The notes: generated from the sequence alone by a model not told the origin. DNA of 64,000 nt from CAVYUC01 sp963816685 (GCA_963816685.1 CAWFMB010000004.1:124001-188000); one strand, 5' to 3'; shown: positions 17,787 through 26,413, numbered from the stretch's first letter. Numbers and translations are program-made.

Positions 17787-18385
17787 GAGCACCGAAAACC
17801 GACTTGCCGAGGTTTGTTGTTGGGATTATTACGTTGTTAATTATCTTTTTGACCGTTCATAAATATGGGTTGACATTAAGTTTTGTTTTTTAAACTTTCT
17901 GTGAATAACATATTTATTTCCTTTTCACTAATTCTGTTTATATTTCATTGTAAGGACAAACGGAGATGGGCTCTGCTGGGGAGCAACCTACCAAGGGATA
18001 TCTTTACCAACTGGAAAAGTAAATAGGTGTTATGTTTATGCATGCCTCTATTTTTTGGTTTAAATGTTTGATCAGTATGTATGCTTTATTGCTTGAAATG
18101 TGTGGTGATATCAGCTGAAATGTTTTGATCTGAAAATTATTGGAGTGCGAATTGAATTTTGAAGGACATCTGATATGTCAGTCAAATAACTGTTTGTATA
18201 TGATGATGGGATTTGTACAGAAACCAACAATTATTCTTACCAAAGCAGGTATCTCATAACCTTAGATGGGGGGGGAATTTAAATACTTTTAATCGCACCA
18301 CACTGAGAATGATTTTTTTTTAATTGTTAGCAAACATACAAAGAAACATCCTATATGAAAAGTTCCCAAATTGAGAATTTTATTC
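17787..18385. other. Gene-free spacer before higBA
   Basis: About 600 bases without a believable reading frame on either strand. The only visible peculiarity is a run of eight G at 18268-18275. I see no tRNA, riboswitch or strong hairpin. Confidence 0.5.
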
Positions 18386-18415
18386 TATCTTTGTTCATAG
18401 ATTGCGAACTATGAA
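18386..18415 (+). promoter_or_regulatory. higBA promoter -7 element and overlapping inverted repeat
   Basis: TATCTTTG at 18386-18393 matches the Bacteroidota -7 consensus TAnnTTTG. Directly after it lies an inverted repeat, TTCATAG at 18394-18400 and CTATGAA at 18409-18415 with an 8-base spacer, overlapping the higB start codon at 18411. This is where an autoregulating HigA would be expected to bind. No clear -33 element was found at the usual distance. Confidence 0.5.
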
Positions 18416-18707
18416 AAGGATATTTGCAAAAAGTACACTGAGAGAGTTTTGGGAAAAACATCCTGATTCAGAACAATATTTAAAGACCTGGTATGATACA
18501 GCAATGAATTCGGATTGGAAAACACCCAATGATGTTAAGCAGAGTTATGTTAATGCAAGTATCTTAAAAGACAGTAGGATAGTATTTAATATAAAAGGCA
18601 ACTCCTACCGGTTGGTGGTAAAATTCAATTTTGAACATCAATTAGCTTTCGTCCGGTTCATAGGTACTCATTCTGATTATGACAAAATTGATGCTAATAG
18701 TATTTAA
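18411..18707 (+). CDS. higB: HigB-type toxin (mRNA interferase, HigB_toxin family)
   Basis: This 98-residue basic protein of the RelE/ParE fold would cleave mRNA on the ribosome when free of its antitoxin. It shows the family's hallmarks: an N-terminal KSTLREFWEKHPDSEQ helix, DVKQSYVNASIL, NIKGNSYRLVVK, and the C-terminal FIGTHSDYDKIDA. The ATG at 18411 was preferred over an upstream TTG at 18402, because the family begins MKRIF and the TTG would lie within the inverted repeat. The antitoxin gene follows after a few bases, the usual toxin-first order of higBA. Confidence 0.9.
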   Translation: MKRIFAKSTLREFWEKHPDSEQYLKTWYDTAMNSDWKTPNDVKQSYVNASILKDSRIVFNIKGNSYRLVVKFNFEHQLAFVRFIGTHSDYDKIDANSI

Positions 18708-18718
18708 AATTGATGATT

Positions 18719-19087
18719 ATGGAATTAAAACCGATTAAAACAGATGCGGATTATAAAGCAGCATTGAAAAGATTGGAAGAAATTTTCGATGCAAAGCTCG
18801 GTACTCCGGAGAGTGATGAGCTGGAAATACGTGGACTTATGGTTGATGATTATGAAAACAAACATTATCCAATCGAAGCTCCTGATCCGATTGAGGCAAT
18901 CAAGATACGGATGGAAGAAATGAACCTTAAACAAGTGGATTTGATTTCTGAGATTGGTGGCAAGAGCCGGGTTTCGGAGATTTTAAATCGTAGACGCAGA
19001 TTGACAGTTGAAATGATTCGGAAATTGACAACCAGACTAAATATTTCAGCAAAAGTATTGATTAGTGATTATCAAATAACCCGATAA
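18719..19087 (+). CDS. higA: HigA-type antitoxin with XRE helix-turn-helix
   Basis: The antitoxin neutralises HigB and represses the operon. The N-terminal part is acidic and begins MELKPIKTDADYKAALKRLE, with an FDAKLGTPESDELE segment typical of this HigA subfamily. The C-terminal half is an XRE-type helix-turn-helix (MNLKQVDLISEIGG, SRVSEILNRRRRLT). I chose ATG 18719 because the family aligns from MELKPI; ATG 18713 is also possible, and neither has a clear ribosome binding site. It begins 11 bases after higB ends. Confidence 0.9.
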   Translation: MELKPIKTDADYKAALKRLEEIFDAKLGTPESDELEIRGLMVDDYENKHYPIEAPDPIEAIKIRMEEMNLKQVDLISEIGGKSRVSEILNRRRRLTVEMIRKLTTRLNISAKVLISDYQITR

Positions 19088-19161
19088 TATAAATGTGGAC
19101 AAGATAGGATAACAGGCAAAATTGATTTTATATATATATTACTGAAATTGGTAATATAAAT

Positions 19162-19393
19162 CAGCAACCGGATATAGCTGATTTGATATCTGCAGCTGTT
19201 CTCTGTTACCGACAACGAATTGAGCGGCCACGAATTGTTAAGATCCTTAAATCTTTCAGGTGGGCCATGAAAGGATCTTCTGAATTGTTCATTGCCGATT
19301 TGTATTTGTTTAGGATATTCGTTTTTACTGAATTTGAGATTCCGTCCAGAGTGGTGTAATGGAGTAATTTCCTGATTCTCTGTTTAGAAAGGG
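19162..19393 (-). pseudogene. Relic of a GH9 cellulase gene (two joined fragments)
   Basis: Bases 19162-19250 are a close but diverged copy of 29509-29600 in the intact GH9 gene, and 19250-19393 of 30015-30188, in the same orientation, with the roughly 415 bases between them missing and a smaller deletion near 19278. Shared words such as TTTGTATTTG, GAGATTCCGTCCAGAGTGG and GAGCGGCCACGAA make this unmistakable. The frame is kept in the second piece (TTLDGISNSVKTNILN) and is read as the false C terminus of the adjacent ATPase. It is what is left of a second GH9 copy. Confidence 0.85.
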
Positions 19394-20630
19394 GTGTATG
19401 ATTCATATCCTGCTTTGTAATAGTAAAAAAAAATAAAGACTTAAATGACTGAAAAACACTTAATAGGTCAACCCAAACTGCCAGAGTGGTATCGTATTCA
19501 AATATCCCAGTTTCAATGTTATCTTTTACGATAAAAGCTTTATCTATACCCTGGATTTGCTTCAATCCTTTATTTTTTCCACCTACCTCAAACGTGCACC
19601 CATCAATCAGAAAATCAGCAACGGGAGATGCAATTACTTCATACTTTACGCGAAGCTGATTCAGAAAAAACGTTTCTCTAATGTTTCCGGTATTTGAGTT
19701 GTCGTTCGCTAAGCTGTAAATCAAATTGGTATTGTCAAGATAAATTTTATCTACTTTACCCAACCCTTTTATTCCTCCGGCAGAATCCCGCAGTTGTGTT
19801 ATCATTCCGGCTTCTTCAATATACAGGCAATAATCGGTAATGTTATTCCGGCTGGCTGAAAGTGCAGTTGCTATACTTGTCATATTGGGCTTAAAGGGTA
19901 CGCTCCTGGCTATAATGGCCAGTAATTGCTTCAATTTACGGCCGGTTGACACATTCATGCCGGCATAAAACGGGATATCTGTTTCGAGCGTCTGGTTAAC
20001 AATCTGTTGTAATCTCAAATCAAAGTCTTCCTCCAGTGCAAAAGGGTAATACCCTTTTTTCAGATAATTTTCAAAAAAAGGCAATGGATGTTTTACTTCC
20101 GGGAGTTCTGCCTTATGATCCAGAATTTCCTCCAAAGAATACGGCCTGACCGTAATTTGGTGAAACAATTGCAAATACTCCCTGAAAGACAAACCTTGCA
20201 TATAGTACATTACAGCTCTTCGACTCAAATCTGAAGCTCCCTTTTTGATATCCATTACAGATGAACCGGTAAAAACCACACTCAGTTCCGGATGATAATC
20301 ATATATCAGTTTGAGTTCCTTCGCCCAATCTTTGTATTTATGAATTTCATCTATAAACAGGTATTTACCGCCGCGCTTAACAAAATCACCCGCTAAATTA
20401 ATCAGCCTTTTGCCGGCAAAATAAAAATCCTCAACAGTTACATAAAGCGTTTCAGCAGGATTCAAATTCTTTTTAATATGCTGTAAAACCAGTGTTGTTT
20501 TCCCAACGCCACGCGGACCGGTAAGTCCAATCATTCGACTTTTCCAGTTGATTTCAGTGTAAATGTAGCGAAAGAAGCTGGTATTTGTCTCATTTAGAAG
20601 CTTATGAAACTGTTCAAATAATTTGTCCAT
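19206..20630 (-). CDS. AAA-type ATPase with DUF4143 domain, frameshifted near the C terminus
   Basis: This belongs to the widespread Bacteroidota ATPase/DUF4143 family, whose function is unknown. The P-loop is GPRGVGKTT (38-46), Walker B is YLFIDE (about 90-95), an arginine-rich sensor region SDLSRRAVMYY follows, and a DUF4143-like C-terminal half includes a PD-(D/E)XK-like patch (FEVGGKNKGLKQI). The family normally ends IPLWQFGLTY; that ending exists here in the next frame, with its stop at 19460-19462, and is reached by removing one G from the GGG run at 19506-19508 (CCC on the plus strand). Because of the indel the frame runs on into the GH9 relic. Start ATG 20630 was chosen over a TTG at 20657, since MDKLFEQ begins the family. 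Confidence 0.85.
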   Translation of the reverse strand: MDKLFEQFHKLLNETNTSFFRYIYTEINWKSRMIGLTGPRGVGKTTLVLQHIKKNLNPAETLYVTVEDFYFAGKRLINLAGDFVKRGGKYLFIDEIHKYKDWAKELKLIYDYHPELSVVFTGSSVMDIKKGASDLSRRAVMYYMQGLSFREYLQLFHQITVRPYSLEEILDHKAELPEVKHPLPFFENYLKKGYYPFALEEDFDLRLQQIVNQTLETDIPFYAGMNVSTGRKLKQLLAIIARSVPFKPNMTSIATALSASRNNITDYCLYIEEAGMITQLRDSAGGIKGLGKVDKIYLDNTNLIYSLANDNSNTGNIRETFFLNQLRVKYEVIASPVADFLIDGCTFEVGGKNKGLKQIQGIDKAFIVKDNIETGIFEYDTTLAVWVDLLSVFQSFKSLFFFTITKQDMNHTPLSKQRIRKLLHYTTLDGISNSVKTNILNKYKSAMNNSEDPFMAHLKDLRILTIRGRSIRCR

Positions 20631-20661
20631 TGCATTTATTTTCCGTAAAATTAGCAAAAAC

Positions 20662-20708
20662 GCACTACATGAGTGCTTTTTATGGCAAAAAAAGCACTAT
20701 AACAGTGC
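20662..20708. promoter_or_regulatory. Twin palindromes GCACT-N5-AGTGC upstream of the ATPase
   Basis: Two identical-armed palindromes, GCACT at 20662-20666 with AGTGC at 20672-20676, and GCACT at 20694-20698 with AGTGC at 20704-20708, are separated by T and A runs. Their centres are 32 bases apart, about three helical turns. They lie 32-78 bases upstream of the ATPase start. This arrangement suggests a dimeric regulator binding on one face of the DNA. Confidence 0.6.
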
Positions 20709-20733
20709 GAATTGTGTATGGCCGATATTTTTA

Positions 20734-20784
20734 TCAGAAATTATCAGCACTACATTATCTTCCTGAGTGAAATGCCGGATGTTT
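20734..20784 (-). pseudogene. Relic of the 3' end of a GH9/T9SS cargo gene
   Basis: These 51 bases align without gaps to 29162-29212, which encode the end of the T9SS sorting domain in the intact GH9 gene. The reading frame is conserved and gives NIRHFTQEDNVVLIISD against NIRHFTPGNYVVLIISD. Its position to the right of the ATPase, while the middle of GH9 is on the left, shows rearrangement rather than a simple insertion. The rest of the spacer to 21046 holds only a small GCAGG/CCTGC hairpin at 20848-20861. Confidence 0.7.
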
Positions 20785-21046
20785 GGTCATCATTACATCA
20801 GGTTTTCTCAACGCGGGGAAAATTTATCATTTAACTCTTTAGCTATTGCAGGAATACCTGCCGTTTAAAATGTTTTTGTATATTTCATGAGTAAATCGAA
20901 AAACCAACTTTTATGATTAAGACATTTAATTTGGATTTACATACTCTTTTATCAATACCATTCAAGGTTGCCGGAACCGAAATGAAAAATTAAGGCTAAA
21001 TACAGCAGATTGGGTCATTTGGAAAGAATTTTAAACAAAGATTGAA

Positions 21047-23203
21047 ATGAACGAATTAAAAGAACTAAAAGATTTTAAAGAATACCTGAAGGCGCATATT
21101 CCCGCTGTGAAAAGACGAAATTTCCTGAAATGGATGGGTGGAGGTCTCTATGTCTTTTTCAATCCCGGCGGGGCAATTAATGCCATCGCCGGTGACGGTG
21201 AGCAACGTCCGGAGGTTCCGAACGATTATAATGCCTTTCTCCGGATTCACGAGGATGGCACGGTTACCTGCTTTGTGGGTAAAATTGATATGGGGCAGGG
21301 AGCCATTACTTCATTCCCGCAAATGGTGGCCGACGAACTGGATATTGACTACAATAAAATAAAAATGGTGTTGGGCGATACTGATTTGTGCCCCTGGGAT
21401 ATGGGCACATTCGGGTCGATGTCGGTGCGTATACTTGGCCCTTCGGTACGTGCTGCTGCTGCCGAAGCCCGTGGGGTGTTACTGGCAATGGCTGCTGAAA
21501 AATTGGGCGTTGATGTTAATCAGCTTTCTGTTTACGACGGTGTCATCTTCAATAAAAATAATAACAACGAAAAGGTAACCTACCAGGAACTTGCAAAAGG
21601 TCAGAAGATAGCCCGCTTTATGGACAAAAAGCCTGAAGTGAAAGATTATGCTGAATTACGGGTGATGGGAACACCGAAGTTTCACCGGGATGCAGTGGAT
21701 AAAGTCACTGGCAAAGCATTGTATTCCGGCGATATCCGAATGCCCGGAATGGTTTATGCGCGTATTGTAAGGCCCCCGTCGCATGCTGCAAAACTGGTGT
21801 CTGCAGATACTTCGGAAGCGGAAAAAATAGCTGGCGTGCAGATTGTGCGTGACGACGATTTGATAGCTGCACTGCATGAAAATCCGGAGATGGCCGATAA
21901 AGCCAGAAACCTGATTAAAGCTGAATTTTCAACCGGTGAAGAAAAAGCGATAAACAACGGCAATCTGTTTGAATACCTGCTGGAAAACGCGCCGGAAGGA
22001 AACAGCAACATCGACGAGGGGGATCTGCAACAAGGTCGGAATCAGTCTGCTTCGGTTTTTGAAAATGAATTTAACGATGGATATGTTGCGCATTCTCCCA
22101 TGGAACCGCACACTGCAATGGCCTGGATGGAGGGCGACAAAATGATTGTCCGGGCAGGAACGCAAACTCCGTTTCCGGCAAAAAGCAATATTGCCCGTGC
22201 TCTGGGAATGGAAGAGGAAAAAGTACGGGTGCAGCCTCCGTTCCTTGGCGGCGGTTTTGGGGGAAAATCAGCACATCAGCAGGCCATAGAGGCAGCGCGG
22301 CTGGCAAAAATCACAAAGAAACCGGTGATGGTGGACTGGAACCGGAAGGAAGAATTTTTTTACGATGAATTCCGGCCTGCCGCCATTGTAAAAATAAACT
22401 CAGGAATCGACGATAACGGGAAAATTACCTTTTGGGATTATCATGTGTATTATGCCGGCGACCGTGGCGCTGAAACCATGTATAATGTCCCGAACCAGAA
22501 ACGAACGGTTTACGGGCGTGGATGGAGAGCACCCGGAATACATCCTTTCCCGACAGGAGCCTGGCGCGGACCTGGCAACAGCACCAACACATTCGGGCGC
22601 GAGGTTCAGGTGGATATAATGGCAGCAAAAGCCGGAATCGACCCGGTGGAATTCCGTCTGAAGAATCTGACCGATAAACGGGCAATTGATGTGCTGGAAG
22701 AAGTGGCAAAAATGGCCGACTGGAAACCTGCCAAATCACCTGGCGGCAGAGGATATGGAGTAGCTATAGGTGTGGATGCAGGGACTTATGTGGCACACAT
22801 TGCGCAGGTGGAAGTCGATAAAGAAACCGGCGAGGTAAAGGTAAAAAAGGTGTGGTGCGCGCAGGAAATGGGATTTTGTGTGAATCCTCAGGGAGCGACC
22901 ATTCAAATGGAAGGTTGTATAAACATGGGCCTGGGCTATGCGCTGAAAGAAGTGGTTGAATTTGAAGGAGGCAAAGTAAAAACAGCCAACTTTGATACCT
23001 ATGAAATTCCGCGTTTTTCATGGATACCGGAAATACATACCAAGATTCTGGACAGGAATGAGCCGCCACAGGGTGGAGGCGAACCGGCCATTGTTTGCAT
23101 GGGCGCAGTGATTGCCAACGCCATTTACGATGCCACCGGAGCCCGGCTTTTTGAAATGGCAATGACACCCCAGCGGGTTTTGGAAGCATTAAAAAATGTG
23201 TAA
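21047..23203 (+). CDS. Tat-exported xanthine dehydrogenase-family molybdopterin-binding subunit
   Basis: The 718-residue protein resembles the large subunit of periplasmic aldehyde dehydrogenases and isoquinoline 1-oxidoreductase (IorB type), which hydroxylate aldehydes or N-heterocycles using a molybdenum cytosine dinucleotide cofactor. It has a Tat motif KRRNFLKW (Arg23-Arg24), an aldehyde oxidase N-terminal part (VGKIDMGQGAITSFPQMVADEL), cofactor-binding GGGFGGKSA, AWRGPGNSTNTF and, near the end, GGGEPA with Glu679 as the expected catalytic base. Enzymes of this type need a [2Fe-2S] partner subunit (IorA); none is next to it or elsewhere in the window. The gene heads a group of catabolic genes on the same strand but is separated from the next by a 450-base gap. 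Confidence 0.9.
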   Translation: MNELKELKDFKEYLKAHIPAVKRRNFLKWMGGGLYVFFNPGGAINAIAGDGEQRPEVPNDYNAFLRIHEDGTVTCFVGKIDMGQGAITSFPQMVADELDIDYNKIKMVLGDTDLCPWDMGTFGSMSVRILGPSVRAAAAEARGVLLAMAAEKLGVDVNQLSVYDGVIFNKNNNNEKVTYQELAKGQKIARFMDKKPEVKDYAELRVMGTPKFHRDAVDKVTGKALYSGDIRMPGMVYARIVRPPSHAAKLVSADTSEAEKIAGVQIVRDDDLIAALHENPEMADKARNLIKAEFSTGEEKAINNGNLFEYLLENAPEGNSNIDEGDLQQGRNQSASVFENEFNDGYVAHSPMEPHTAMAWMEGDKMIVRAGTQTPFPAKSNIARALGMEEEKVRVQPPFLGGGFGGKSAHQQAIEAARLAKITKKPVMVDWNRKEEFFYDEFRPAAIVKINSGIDDNGKITFWDYHVYYAGDRGAETMYNVPNQKRTVYGRGWRAPGIHPFPTGAWRGPGNSTNTFGREVQVDIMAAKAGIDPVEFRLKNLTDKRAIDVLEEVAKMADWKPAKSPGGRGYGVAIGVDAGTYVAHIAQVEVDKETGEVKVKKVWCAQEMGFCVNPQGATIQMEGCINMGLGYALKEVVEFEGGKVKTANFDTYEIPRFSWIPEIHTKILDRNEPPQGGGEPAIVCMGAVIANAIYDATGARLFEMAMTPQRVLEALKNV

Positions 23204-23276
23204 GGGTAGCTAGGCTAATTGGATATTTTATTGTCTAATAAACCTGGATAAGATTCTGAGGAGCCTGTAAATTATT

Positions 23277-23602
23277 TTGTGTAATTTACATCAAACCAGG
23301 AAATTCATCTCTCACTCAACCTATGGTACTTCAACGCTGGTCACTTCATTAAACCGCCATCCACATAAAAATCGGACGGTAGCGCACTTTCTGCATTACA
23401 TAACCGATGCAACATGGCCTGGAGTTTCAAACACTGGAGGAATTGATTCCGTTGAATTCCTTTGAGGGAGTTGAATGTACAAAGTGTCAGGATTGCGCCT
23501 GAATATAAGAAACTTGATTTTTCCAAAGAAAATGGGAAATTAAGTTTTATCTTACCGGAGTTGAATGGGCTTCAGATGGTAGAAACTGTTTTGTCGGGTT
23601 AA
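23277..23602 (+). pseudogene. Decayed C-terminal fragment of a glycoside hydrolase-like gene
   Basis: Two frames join to give a recognisable protein end. The first (to about 23462) contains RTVAHFLHYI and GGIDSVEFL; the second (23471-23602) reads LNVQSVRIAPEYKKLDFS and ends ELNGLQMVETVLSG before a stop. The pattern of HLLHYI, then a PLR-LNV strand, APE-K-L-F and PELNGHQMVE is what I remember from the C termini of beta-galactosidase-trimerisation-type hydrolases. The frame break is close to 23462-23470 and no upstream catalytic part is present. Family naming is tentative. Confidence 0.5.
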
Positions 23603-23652
23603 GACAAAAGGGATGACGTTATCTGCAGCATTGAAGTTTTGTTGATGTTCCA

Positions 23653-24963
23653 ATGGCGAACGGGATTAATAATATGAATAACGATTTTCAGAATTCAACC
23701 AGAACAAAATTCAGGTGGGTGATAGTTGCCCTGCTTTTTTATTCCACCACCATCGTTTATTTCGACCGCGTAATTCTTGGAATTCTCGCCCCTTCACTTA
23801 CAGAGCAACTGGGCTGGAGTGAAAAAGAATTTAGTTATATTGTAATGGCATTTCAGTTTACATATGCCATTGGTCCTTTGTTTATCGGTTATGTTATCGA
23901 CAGGCTCGGAACAAAGCTTGGATTTATACTGGCTGCAGCAGTTTGGGGAATTGCAAGTTTATCACATGCCGCTGCGCGCAGCTGGATTGGTTTTGCCATT
24001 GCACGACTGGGGCTGGGCATTGGTCAGTCGGCTAACTTTCCGGCAAGCATTAAAACCGTGGCCGAATGGTTTCCGCAAAAAGAGCGGGCTTATGCCACCG
24101 GATTGTTTAACGGAGGTTCCAATATCGGGCAGTTGATAGCACCGCTGCTTATTCCGCTGGTCATTTATCTTTTTGGTACCTGGCAATACGTATTTGTATT
24201 GTCACTGATTTTAAGCGTTAGCTGGATTGTACTTTGGCTGATATTCTTTAGTACACCATCTGAAAGCAGGTATGTAAATCGTGCTGAAGTGGACTATATT
24301 AACAGTGATCAGGATGAAGTTGAAAAAGTAAAAGTCCGGTGGAGAACGCTGGTTCGGCATAAGCAAACCTGGGTGGTTGCATTCGGAAAAATGTTTGCCG
24401 ACCCGGTTTGGTATTTCTATTTGTTCTGGGGAGCAAAATTTTTGAATGCACAATTTGGAATCGAACTCAAAGGACTCGCACTTCCGTTGATTATAATTTA
24501 TGTTGTAGCTTACGGAGGCGGAATTGCCGGCGGAGCAGTTTCATCTTACCTGATGAAAACTGGTAAGTCGACTAATTTTGCGCGAAAAATTACCATGTTG
24601 GGAACTGCCTTACTGGTGTTGCCGGTAATGATTGTTCCATTTACCGGTTCTCTGGCGGTTGCGGTTGGTTTAATTGCTCTCGCAGCTGCGGCACATAATT
24701 CCTGGTCAGCAAATATCTTTACAGTTGCATCCGATCTTTTCCCAAAAAAGATAGTCGGTTCTGTTATTGGATTTTCAACTGCGGTGAGCTCAGTTGCCGG
24801 AATCGGAACAGCTTACCTGATTGGAATGGCACTGGAAGATACAGGTGTTAAGGGATACGTTTTTCCTTTTGTGATTGCAGCTTTTGGCTACCTGGCCGGT
24901 TTACTTGTAATGCACCTCATTTCACCAAAAATGAAACCTGTGAGAAATATTCAAAATCAATAA
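23653..24963 (+). CDS. MFS transporter, ACS/hexuronate-like
   Basis: This 436-residue inner-membrane protein has about twelve hydrophobic helices. It is related to the anion:cation symporter group that includes hexuronate transporter ExuT: the early YFDRVILGILAPSL, FQFTYAIGPLFIGYVIDRLGTK (loop 2-3 signature) and the GQSANFPASIKTVAEWFPQKERA segment are typical. It likely brings an acidic sugar or small organic acid into the cytoplasm for the enzymes that follow (inference from context). The next gene starts 11 bases later, so the two are probably one transcription unit. Confidence 0.9.
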   Translation: MANGINNMNNDFQNSTRTKFRWVIVALLFYSTTIVYFDRVILGILAPSLTEQLGWSEKEFSYIVMAFQFTYAIGPLFIGYVIDRLGTKLGFILAAAVWGIASLSHAAARSWIGFAIARLGLGIGQSANFPASIKTVAEWFPQKERAYATGLFNGGSNIGQLIAPLLIPLVIYLFGTWQYVFVLSLILSVSWIVLWLIFFSTPSESRYVNRAEVDYINSDQDEVEKVKVRWRTLVRHKQTWVVAFGKMFADPVWYFYLFWGAKFLNAQFGIELKGLALPLIIIYVVAYGGGIAGGAVSSYLMKTGKSTNFARKITMLGTALLVLPVMIVPFTGSLAVAVGLIALAAAAHNSWSANIFTVASDLFPKKIVGSVIGFSTAVSSVAGIGTAYLIGMALEDTGVKGYVFPFVIAAFGYLAGLLVMHLISPKMKPVRNIQNQ

Positions 24964-24974
24964 ATTAATAAACG

Positions 24975-26399
24975 ATGAAACGCAGAAAATTTATAAAAAC
25001 AACAGCAGCCAGCGGACTGGCAGTTACAACTGCTCCTACGATCCTTACCAACAGTCGCTGGAAAGGTGCAAATGACAGAATTAATGTTGCCCAAATCGGT
25101 ATCCGGGGTATGGGAGAAAACCACATAAAGGAATACCTGAAACTGAACAACGTGGAAGTCGTTGCCCTTTGCGATGTGGATGGAAACCTTTTTGCTGAAC
25201 GCATTAAAAATCATTTTACCGATGAAGGTTTAAAAGCTCCTCAAACGTATATGGATATGCGCAAAATGTTTGAGAATAAAGATATCGATGCCGTTTCCAT
25301 AACAACACCTAATCACTGGCACGCTCTGGCTGCCATCTGGGCCATTCAGGCAGGCAAACATGTGTCAGTTGAAAAGCCATGCTGCCATACATTTCATGAG
25401 GGGCAAAAATTGGTGGAGGCCGCAAAAAAATACAACGTTATCGTCCAGGATGGTGCTGAACAACGTAGTAATCCCTGTTCCATTTCAATGGCTGATTACC
25501 TGCATTCCGGGAAACTTGGTGAAGTATATCTGGGGAAAGGAATTTGTTACAAATGGCGCGACTCCATTGGAAAATATCCTGACGGGCCAATGACTGAGGA
25601 TGAAAAATTTGCCTTTACCGCTGGAAGTAAAAGTTATGTGCCACCGTACACCAAACAATACCTTTCAAACGTGGATTATAACCTTTGGCAGGGGCCGGCA
25701 CCCGAACAACCTTTTAACCGGAACCGGTTTCATTACAACTGGCATTGGAACTGGAATTACGGCAACGGTGATATGGGAAACCAGGGAGTCCACGAAATGG
25801 ATGTTGCCCGCTGGGGATTGGGTGTTAAGCTGCCAACAAAAATAAGTTCCATTGGCGGACATTTTGTTTTTGACGATGCACAACAAACGCCTAACGACCA
25901 GATTACCGTTTTTGAATTTCACAATCCGAATGGAGGTGATGATAAAAAGAAAATTCTGCAATTTGAGGTTCGGCACTGGATCACCAATCACGAACTGCCA
26001 ACAAAAGCAGGTGATGCAGGAAACGATTATATGACAAGCTCAGCAAATGAAGTTGGTAATTTATTCTTTGGTTCAAAAGGATTTATGAGTAAAACGGTTA
26101 CCGACTGGCAGGTTTTTGATGGCAATAAAAAAGCTCCAACAGCAAGTGGTGAAGGACTGGGGAATCACTACCAGGATTTTATTGATGCTATTCGTGCCAA
26201 CGATCAAAAACTTGCAAAAGGCGATATTGAAGAGGGATTTTATAGTTGCGCGCTAATTCACCTGGGGAATATTTCGTACCGGTTGGGCCGCACACTGGAA
26301 TTTGATCCCCAGGCAATGAAGTTTAAAAACGATGAAGAAGCAAACCGGATGCTGACAAAAGAATACCGCGCTCCATTTGTTCTTCCGGAAAACGTTTAA
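24975..26399 (+). CDS. Gfo/Idh/MocA family oxidoreductase with Tat leader
   Basis: This NAD(P)-dependent oxidoreductase of 474 residues belongs to a family that acts on sugars, inositols and related cyclitols. A twin-arginine leader (MKRRKFIKTT) suggests export, as is common for these enzymes in Bacteroidota and Planctomycetes. The Rossmann domain begins at IGIRGMG (41-47), and the dinucleotide/substrate motif EKP is at 133-135 (VSVEKPCCHTF). The C-terminal alpha/beta domain includes GDMGNQGVHEMD, where the His is expected in the active site. It lies between an MFS transporter and a UroD-like gene with short gaps, consistent with one catabolic operon. Confidence 0.93.
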   Translation: MKRRKFIKTTAASGLAVTTAPTILTNSRWKGANDRINVAQIGIRGMGENHIKEYLKLNNVEVVALCDVDGNLFAERIKNHFTDEGLKAPQTYMDMRKMFENKDIDAVSITTPNHWHALAAIWAIQAGKHVSVEKPCCHTFHEGQKLVEAAKKYNVIVQDGAEQRSNPCSISMADYLHSGKLGEVYLGKGICYKWRDSIGKYPDGPMTEDEKFAFTAGSKSYVPPYTKQYLSNVDYNLWQGPAPEQPFNRNRFHYNWHWNWNYGNGDMGNQGVHEMDVARWGLGVKLPTKISSIGGHFVFDDAQQTPNDQITVFEFHNPNGGDDKKKILQFEVRHWITNHELPTKAGDAGNDYMTSSANEVGNLFFGSKGFMSKTVTDWQVFDGNKKAPTASGEGLGNHYQDFIDAIRANDQKLAKGDIEEGFYSCALIHLGNISYRLGRTLEFDPQAMKFKNDEEANRMLTKEYRAPFVLPENV

Positions 26400-26413
26400 A
26401 CCCAAAGAGAAAA

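Noticed and set aside
18268..18275. G8 run as a phase-variation switch
   Set aside because: It lies more than 100 bases from any start codon and in no promoter spacer that I can identify.
22425..22739. Long minus-strand frames inside the molybdopterin subunit gene
   Set aside because: They are antisense shadows with Pro/Arg/Cys-rich, low-sense composition, while the plus-strand frame is a clear enzyme.
23341..23526. Minus-strand frame in the spacer before the MFS gene
   Set aside because: The plus strand of the same bases carries recognisable hydrolase C-terminal motifs, so the minus frame is a shadow.
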